DNA from: Ophiosphaerella korrae
Taxonomy: Eukaryota; Ascomycota; Dothideomycetes; Pleosporales; Phaeosphaeriaceae
DNA: 64,000 nt
NCBI GenBank assembly: GCA_028456385.1
Contig: JALNQF010000003.1
Span: 62,001 to 126,000, forward strand
Direction: 5' to 3'
The translations under genes and the position numbers were made by a program. Of this stretch, positions 58,103 to 64,000 are shown in pieces; within the stretch, counting starts at the first letter, position 1, and every line of letters starts with the position of its first letter. The notes below the pieces were generated by a model. It saw only the letters and a program-made list of their open reading frames with translations, made no database searches and was not told the DNA's origin.

Positions 58103-58178
58103 ACGATAGGGCAGGGCAGATGTTGGAGAGGTAATACAATGACATGTTTTATATGTACAGTTTTTCCCTTAGGTCTGG

Positions 58179-58791
58179 CTAGGCTTTGCTTTTCTCTTGC
58201 TGCTCGAGCTTGCGGCGCGCGGCCAGTATCATTTCTTCTCGCCGGCGCTGCAGGTTCATTTGGCGCTCGTTTCTGTCCTGGCTCCATGCCTTGGGCTTGG
58301 GCTGCTCCCGTGCCGCTGGCTCGACGGGCTGGCCCAGCTTGGACGACAGATTGTACCGCGTTATCAGATCTGGCTGTGCGGGCTTTGCCGCAGCCGCAGC
58401 CGCCGCCACAGCCGCCGCCTGCGGCCGTCTCGGCTGCTGAGGAGGCGTCGGCAGGGTAAAGGACGGCGGTGCCTGTACTTTGTCAGTGATGATACGACGC
58501 CTGTGCTGCGCGCGTGCTTACAGCATCTAAGCCGCGGCCGCTCAGGACTCGCTCGGTGGTGGCTGCAGCGTTTCCGCCGTTCCGTTGCAGGTCCCATGCT
58601 ATGTCTCGTCTACTGAGTTGAGGAAACATGCTCGCTACTTGGTCGATTTGCGAGGGGTTGACGCGCGATGCGGACGCGCTGGGTGCTGCCTGCGAGCCCG
58701 AGGCGGCCGGCTTGTAGAGCCATCTCAGGGCCAGAAAGGTGACGACGAGGAAGACGATGACCTGGGGCAGATTGACCGACTGTTCAGTCAT
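58179..58791 (-). CDS. CUE1: CUE-domain ER membrane protein Cue1
   Basis: Cue1 anchors and activates the ubiquitin-conjugating enzyme Ubc7 at the ER membrane for ER-associated degradation. Exons 58791-58522 and 58472-58179 (49-nt intron) give 187 residues. A single N-terminal membrane helix (VIVFLVVTFLALRWLY) is followed by a CUE domain at about residues 43-85 (NPSQIDQVASMFPQLSRRDI, then AWDLQRNGGNAAATTERVL). The Ala/Pro-rich linker leads to a C-terminal helix rich in Arg, Glu and Gln (RNERQMNLQRRREEMILAAR), in the place of the Ubc7-binding region of yeast Cue1. It shares a 373-base divergent promoter with the next gene. Confidence 0.88.
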
Positions 58792-59164
58792 GTTGGCGCT
58801 GCGGATGGACTATGTAGCTGTGTACGCTGTCTATGATAGCGACGTGCTTGGCAGTGGTCGTCTTTGCCCAAGGCGGTGGCGTCCGTTCTGCCTCGGCATT
58901 TCTGAACATATCTCCGAATCAACGTTAGCCGCTCAGACCCCTTTCTGACCTTGACCTGCCCGCCCGTCGCCAACCCACGAGTTCCCTCGCCCTGCTCCAC
59001 TCTCGGCCTGCCTTGTTTTGCGACAATCGCTGCCAGCCATGTAATTGCCACTCGCTTCTAATCGCACATGTAATGCTATAATACGCTCATTTACATATCA
59101 CGACCTATAACCACCCACACTCGTTTGCGCATCTTTACGCGCCGCACTACCGCATACAGCAATC
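58792..59164. promoter_or_regulatory. Divergent promoter, CUE1 and DPBB gene
   Basis: The two genes start on either side of this gap, which must hold both promoters. No specific site is claimed. Confidence 0.45.
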
Positions 59165-59950
59165 ATGAGCACGTTCACGATACCACGGAAGGAGATTGGG
59201 GAGCCGTCGCCCGCCCATTTGAAAGAGATAGACACGGCCAAGACGGCCGAATCAGATTGGGAGTCACCAGAGGAGGGCCAGACCAAGAGGAGGCATATCC
59301 ACATGGGAATGGGAGCGAGCGCGAAAGGATGGGCCGTTTCGGATCGCTTTGATCGCATGCTCCCGCCGCATCGACGGTACTTTGGCCGCAGTCGCCGCAC
59401 CCTCCTTGTCGCTATTCTTATCGTTTTTATCTGTATCCTAGCCCTCGTCATTGGGCTCGCGGTCGGCTTAAAGCCAGCCAAAAAGTACGACTCAGTGTAT
59501 CTTTGCTTCTATCGGCGCACTAATGGCTCGTCGCAGACACATGAACCTTCCGCTGCCGAACGGCGCTGAGACCTTCACTGGCGATCTCACCTATTACAAC
59601 CCGGGCCTTGGCGCCTGTGGTATCGACTCTACTGACAACGATGCTGTCGTTGCAGTGTCGCATTACACTTTCGATGCCGTGCAGGTTGGCGCTAACCCTA
59701 ATAGCAACCCGCTATGCGGCCGCAAGATCCGGGCTAGAAGAGTCAACGAGAAGACTGGAAAGTCTACTAGCATCGATGTTACTGTGATTGATAGATGTGA
59801 GTGTTTCGTCCACGTTAACCTTTTTTTAATGCTAACTGGATTACAGGTACTGGCTGCCAGCCTACTGACTTAGATGTTAGTCCTGCCATGTTCAACCAAA
59901 TGGCTGATGCCGACCTAGGTAGGGTTTTGGTGACGTGGGCGTGGTTGTGA
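59165..59950 (+). CDS. Membrane-anchored double-psi beta-barrel (RlpA-like) protein
   Basis: Exons 59165-59484, 59537-59796 and 59847-59950 give 227 residues. A cytosolic, charged N-terminus (MSTFTIPRKEIGEPSPAH) precedes one membrane helix near residues 80-101 (TLLVAILIVFICILALVIG). Outside it is a double-psi beta-barrel of the RlpA/barwin/expansin type: TFTGDLTYYNPGLGACGID, CGRKIRARR, VIDRCTGCQPTDLDVSPAMF, and a closing VLVTWAWL. The catalytic Asp of the RlpA motif is at DRCTGC. In fungi such domains occur in secreted, often effector-like or wall-associated proteins. The next gene carries the same module, so the two may be related by duplication. Confidence 0.85.
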
Positions 59951-60179
59951 TCAATACCAAGACCTTTTCACTTTACAGTCATTATCTCCATCTTTCCCTC
60001 TTGACGCACAACACGAGCTCTTGTCATATATTTAAGTCTGGCTATGTGCTTTATCCCTGCCGTATATCTTCTGTCCCACCCCTTCGCTTCTAACCCTGCT
60101 TCCTAACCACCAACCTACTAATCTCCTTCGTCATATTCGCTCCTTTTATGGGCACGAGTCCCCACTTATATTTAGCCTC

Positions 60180-62705
60180 ATGCTCTTGTTGACTTCTAAA
60201 CACGACACACGACCCAAAAAGCTGAAGATCTCGAATCCTCAGCCCATCGACCTCGCAGCACCTGGTACTGTAGATATTCTTCGCAAACTGAGCCCTGAGT
60301 ACCCGATTTCTTCAGCGAGGTTGCAAGATCAAACATCTGAACACGTTTTTGCAACGGTTGGTTCAGATTCACTGACACTCCCGGACTCCGAGAGGACGAC
60401 GCCGCAAGATTACAACCTAACACAGCAACGCTGCCCTGTGGCGTCGCAAAGTACTGCCGTGCCGCTTCAAGAACTTGAGGATACAAGTTCTGGTCTGCCT
60501 GTTAGTGATAATTTATCTTCACCGAGTTCTGTGTCAGCCTTCGTTAGCTCGTGTTCTTCTGAAAATGCAACACCACCGCAACCTGTCTCGCCTAATGCCG
60601 AGTACTGCTCAGCAAACTCATCGCCAGTGTTAGACTGCGTCCCGGCACCTCTAGAGATTAACAAAGCATACTCAGATTCCGCCTCATTTTCAAACACAAG
60701 TACTCAATCCGCTGCCAGCGCCTTCCAAAATCCCTCTCTAGACGCACATCTATCCCACAGACACCATATAAAATCCAACGCCTCTCTCCTCAGCGCCGAA
60801 GCAAAACACTGCTTCAACCCCAATTTCACCCTCGACTCCGCCACCCACCAAAACACTCCCCTACCCAAAACACGAAACAGCAGCCCCTCCTCCGACTACG
60901 AAAACGGCCCCATCCGCAAACCCTCGTCAACCAAGCGCCGTAAATCGAGCCTAAACTGTAAAACAACCTACCTCGTCGACGGCCCACGCTTCACCATCCA
61001 CCCGGCCCAACCTCGCTTCCCCGACCCACGTGGACCGACAGCTATGTACAACCAACAGGAGTATGCAGACATGCACCTCAAGTCTCCGCCCGACAATCCG
61101 TATCGCCGGAAATTGTATCGCATTGGGTACGCGGCGCTGGTGCTGCTTACGCTGCTTTCGCTTGCGGCGTTTTGTGTGGCGGTCTTTGCGCTGTTGAAGG
61201 TTGATGCTTTGAGGTTTTTGGCGCCGTCTGTTGTTTTGAGTGGCGGGACTCCGGCCGCTGTTACAGTGTCGGGTGCGGTGGGTTCTGAGGTGCGTGGGAC
61301 GAGTCTGACTAGCAGTTTGAGGCCGTTGACGACGGATGCCTCGGGCCCTTTGACGAATACTATGAGGCCTTTGACGACGAGTGTGAGGGCTATTAAAAGA
61401 GACGAAAAAATGGCAAAGGAATGGCAGTGGCCGAAGGGAAGTGGAACGAGTATGGTGAGCGCTACGGTTGTTACGTCGGCGGTTGTGACGGTGCGTACAA
61501 AGTTGATGGTGAGAAGCGTGGGGAGAAGGGAAGAGACGGAATCAGAGAAAGCTCTCAACAAGGAGTACCCCAAATGGTACGACGCAGTCGAACGTATTTA
61601 CAGAAGCGCTGTCCAGTACAAGGAACAGTGTCGACTTCCGCTTGACCAGCGAAAGAGACCGGCTCATTGGCCAACTATACCCTTTGACGTCCCAAACCCA
61701 GCCGATGACATCGTAGCAGACAAAATTTTGAGGCATCTTGGTCACGCGGGTGTAAAATCGACCGATACCGAGAAAATTGTTATCGATGACTTTAGGCCAC
61801 CCAATGATCCCAATCAAGAGTCTAATGCCGGATTGAGAATGTGGAAATTATACCACAGCTCTGGATGGCGAATTTGTGATGACCTAGCAGCTCCCATAGC
61901 TCTAGGCTTGGATTGGCATTCGTTTTGTAGCGTCCTACGCGACATGAAGCCTATTCCTCCTGAACCCAGCCCAACACCACGGCGCTCACGCGCGGTAGAC
62001 AACGGCCGGAAACGTCAGGCTGGCCAAACCACCACCACCACCACCACGCACACCATCACGCAGTCCCTCCCCGCCGACCCCGCCCGCTACACAGAAATCT
62101 TCTCTGGCCGCCCCGGGGTCCACGACCTCGTCTACACGGGCCCCACAACAAACGTCTTCCCCCCACCCTCCCCCCTCCCCCTCGACCCCCCCGTCCAAAT
62201 GCTCACATACACCTCGCCCCTCCCCTACGCCCCCTCCAACACCATTGCCCTCCCCGCCGCATCGAATGCCCTGGTCCCAAACTACAAGGGCCTCCAGCGC
62301 GACTGGCCCATCTCCCAGCCCTCCCCCATGCCCCTCGGCTACTACTCCACGTCGCTCGTCCCCGCCGCCGCGCAGACAGGCCACATCTCGTCGTACCAGG
62401 GCGCGCCGCACATTCCCAAGTGCGAGGTCGGCGGTCCGCTAGTGCACAACGAACTTGCGCTTGCCATCTCGTGGCAGGTATTCAATACGAATCTGTGTAA
62501 TCGTAGGATTCGCCTGATGTGGGATGATGGGCAGGTTGGCGCCGCGAATTCGTCTGGTGAGATGGAGTTTCGCGTCAGGGATCGATGTACCGGGTGTAGG
62601 CCGGGTGATGTGGATATTCTGGAGGGCGTGTTTGATGGCGTTGTGGCGCCGGTCGGGGTCGGGAGGATTATGGGGAGGTGGAGGTGGGTTGGAGATGGGG
62701 AGTGA
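60180..62705 (+). CDS. Large membrane protein with C-terminal DPBB domain
   Basis: This intronless 841-residue protein has a long, Ser/Thr/Pro-rich N-terminal region with no domain (residues 1-300), one membrane helix near 320-345 (IGYAALVLLTLLSLAAFCVA) and a large extracellular part. A repeated stretch (SLRPLTTDAS, TMRPLTTSVR) lies just after the helix. The C-terminal ~90 residues repeat the barrel of the neighbouring gene: ISWQVFNTNLCNRRIRLMW, VRDRCTGCRPGDVDILEGVF, ending GRIMGRWRWVG. The start MLLLTSKHDTRPKKLKISN may be replaced by a later ATG. A tandem origin with the previous gene is inferred from the shared TM-plus-DPBB plan. Confidence 0.8.
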   Translation: MLLLTSKHDTRPKKLKISNPQPIDLAAPGTVDILRKLSPEYPISSARLQDQTSEHVFATVGSDSLTLPDSERTTPQDYNLTQQRCPVASQSTAVPLQELEDTSSGLPVSDNLSSPSSVSAFVSSCSSENATPPQPVSPNAEYCSANSSPVLDCVPAPLEINKAYSDSASFSNTSTQSAASAFQNPSLDAHLSHRHHIKSNASLLSAEAKHCFNPNFTLDSATHQNTPLPKTRNSSPSSDYENGPIRKPSSTKRRKSSLNCKTTYLVDGPRFTIHPAQPRFPDPRGPTAMYNQQEYADMHLKSPPDNPYRRKLYRIGYAALVLLTLLSLAAFCVAVFALLKVDALRFLAPSVVLSGGTPAAVTVSGAVGSEVRGTSLTSSLRPLTTDASGPLTNTMRPLTTSVRAIKRDEKMAKEWQWPKGSGTSMVSATVVTSAVVTVRTKLMVRSVGRREETESEKALNKEYPKWYDAVERIYRSAVQYKEQCRLPLDQRKRPAHWPTIPFDVPNPADDIVADKILRHLGHAGVKSTDTEKIVIDDFRPPNDPNQESNAGLRMWKLYHSSGWRICDDLAAPIALGLDWHSFCSVLRDMKPIPPEPSPTPRRSRAVDNGRKRQAGQTTTTTTTHTITQSLPADPARYTEIFSGRPGVHDLVYTGPTTNVFPPPSPLPLDPPVQMLTYTSPLPYAPSNTIALPAASNALVPNYKGLQRDWPISQPSPMPLGYYSTSLVPAAAQTGHISSYQGAPHIPKCEVGGPLVHNELALAISWQVFNTNLCNRRIRLMWDDGQVGAANSSGEMEFRVRDRCTGCRPGDVDILEGVFDGVVAPVGVGRIMGRWRWVGDGE

Positions 62706-63161
62706 GTGATGGGTTCGGTTTGGAGAGTGGATGTTGTGTTTTTTTTTTCTCTTTTACAGACTTGAGAGACGCGGTGGTTTGGTGTTTTTATTATACGGCA
62801 TGTCTGTAATGACTACAAGGAGGTTGTAGCCTACGTACTGGGTGTTGTGTGGGCTTGAATTATCAGTTTTAAAATTCTTTGCAAGTCAAAAATATGAGAA
62901 GATAAATGGCTACAAAATTTAGCCAAGGCCTTTTAATCAAATCCATCTGAAATGATGAAAATATTTTGCCTGGCATGTTTTATCTTCAAGTCAGTAGTCT
63001 TGATGGGAGTGTTATGGCTTGGCGCGATGAATTTAGCGCCAGGGCTTGACTATGACGCGTGTCTACTCGCATCCTCGGAAGTTTTGTTCCGAGCCGGTCA
63101 CCTCAGCCCTCCATCGCCCATCACATTTGTAGCCAGTGTAGTAATGTCTAGCTAAGCTTCC
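62706..63161. other. Intergenic
   Basis: A short poly-T tract lies near 62740. No coding frame is supported. The right end is the promoter of the next gene. Confidence 0.5.
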
Positions 63162-64000
63162 ATGTCTACCGTCTTCCCCTCACTTATACGCTCCCCGAAC
63201 ATCCGACACGCTTCCACGAGCACACACGAGGCGAGTCCTTTGTTATCGCACACCCATCATGGCCCTGATGAGCCTGACCTCCGTGACCTCAATGTCTCCC
63301 TGCAAGCCCTTACCGAAATCTTCCCTAATGTGCAGCCCGAGGTCTTCCGCGAGATGTTGTCCAGTATCAGCGAGGAGAGCAGGCTTCAGGTGATAACAGA
63401 GATGCTCCTGAGGCAAGGCCACAAATATGTGCGGGGCCGCTACAGGATGCCGGCAGAGCAAGAGGAGCAGCGCGAGGCGGCACACACATACAAGTACCGC
63501 AGGGAAGACGAGCCAAAGGACACCCGTGGCAAGCCGCTTGCTCTCCAAGACACATTTCGCTCCACGCGGTACAAGAATGCAGCGAAAGAGGCGCTCTATA
63601 ACGAGTTCAAAGGGCTGAGTCATTCCACCATTAAGGCTGTGCTGGCTGAGTACAATTGGAGCTACACCCCGGCTAGACCAACTCTCCTGGCCTTGTCAAA
63701 TAAGAGCTGGAGATCCAGCATTACCAACTTCTTCATGCGACGGAAAACACCAACTGCCAAGGACCATCCCCTGGTGCTGTGGACGGCTGCGGATGAAAAG
63801 ACGAACCGTACGAGAATGCCCCTGCTCATCAAGACCAAGAGTGATGAGCTAAATAGGGAGCTATACGAGAGTTTAATTGTACCTGAGCTGAACAGGCAAC
63901 GGAAGGAGCAACTATCGCAAGATCTGGAGCTTGCGCTGAAGTGGAATGAGGAAGAGGCGGAGAAGGAGGGCGAAATGTACGACTGTGAATGCTGCTTTAC
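63162..64000 (+). CDS. RING-type E3 ubiquitin ligase, 5' part (RNF216-like)
   Basis: The gene starts MSTVFPSLIRSPNIRHASTS and runs off the window; about 280 residues are visible with no stop. Near residues 45-85 the text DLNVSLQALTEIFPNVQPEV, then SEESRLQVITEMLL is CUE-like. The middle is basic and helical (TKSDELNRELYESLIVPELN, RQRKEQLSQDLELALKWNE). It ends EKEGEMYDCECCFT, which looks like the first Cys pair of a RING/IBR zinc module, as in fungal RNF216/TRIAD3-type ligases. The ligase role is family inference, since the zinc domains lie beyond the window. Confidence 0.7.
   Translation, partial: MSTVFPSLIRSPNIRHASTSTHEASPLLSHTHHGPDEPDLRDLNVSLQALTEIFPNVQPEVFREMLSSISEESRLQVITEMLLRQGHKYVRGRYRMPAEQEEQREAAHTYKYRREDEPKDTRGKPLALQDTFRSTRYKNAAKEALYNEFKGLSHSTIKAVLAEYNWSYTPARPTLLALSNKSWRSSITNFFMRRKTPTAKDHPLVLWTAADEKTNRTRMPLLIKTKSDELNRELYESLIVPELNRQRKEQLSQDLELALKWNEEEAEKEGEMYDCECCF

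Overview
This window is nuclear DNA of a filamentous ascomycete. Genes are separate, carry short introns (about 45-100 nt) with GT..AG ends and CTAAC/CTGAC-like branch points, and there are no operons. The content fits a plant-associated Pezizomycete, most likely a Dothideomycete: cutinase, an EF-hand pectate lyase of the plyC type, pectin methylesterase, HET-domain proteins, Fungal_N/ankyrin proteins and C-to-T type decay of repeats. The class assignment is inference.

Region 1 (1-12 kb) holds a prolidase tail, a Nudix hydrolase and a group of secreted plant cell-wall enzymes: a GH5 hydrolase, a cutinase, a pectate lyase and a pectin methylesterase. The methylesterase removes methyl groups from pectin and so makes substrate for the pectate lyase. 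Between them lies a decayed secreted-protein gene.

Region 2 (12-29 kb) has one HET-domain gene and then conserved cellular genes: VPS36 (ESCRT-II), THP3 (SAC3 family), BEM1 (polarity scaffold), a mitochondrial-carrier-like orphan, an LCCL-domain membrane protein and a four-helix membrane protein. It also holds a 412-bp element with 19-bp inverted ends and a 128-bp foldback sequence.

Region 3 (about 29.3-55.3 kb) is a gene-poor accessory island. Its live genes look like innate-recognition or incompatibility genes: a protein kinase/NB-ARC/helical-repeat protein with a C-terminal membrane helix, a Fungal_N/ankyrin protein also ending in a membrane helix, a HET-domain protein and a 2EXR (F-box-like) protein. 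Around them are wrecks: a 2OG-Fe(II) oxygenase with two stops, an F-box/ankyrin gene with stops, a kinase lacking its activation segment, the tail of a DUF3176-type membrane protein and an internally deleted pogo/Fot1-like transposon. Copies of one ~215-bp miniature element lie at both edges and in the middle of the island.

Region 4 (55.3-64 kb) returns to conserved genes: an acid trehalase, CUE1 (ER-associated degradation), two neighbouring membrane-anchored double-psi beta-barrel proteins, and the 5' part of a RING-type ubiquitin ligase that runs off the window.

Exon coordinates were worked out by eye from reading frame, splice signals and family similarity. No alignment, RNA or database search was available.
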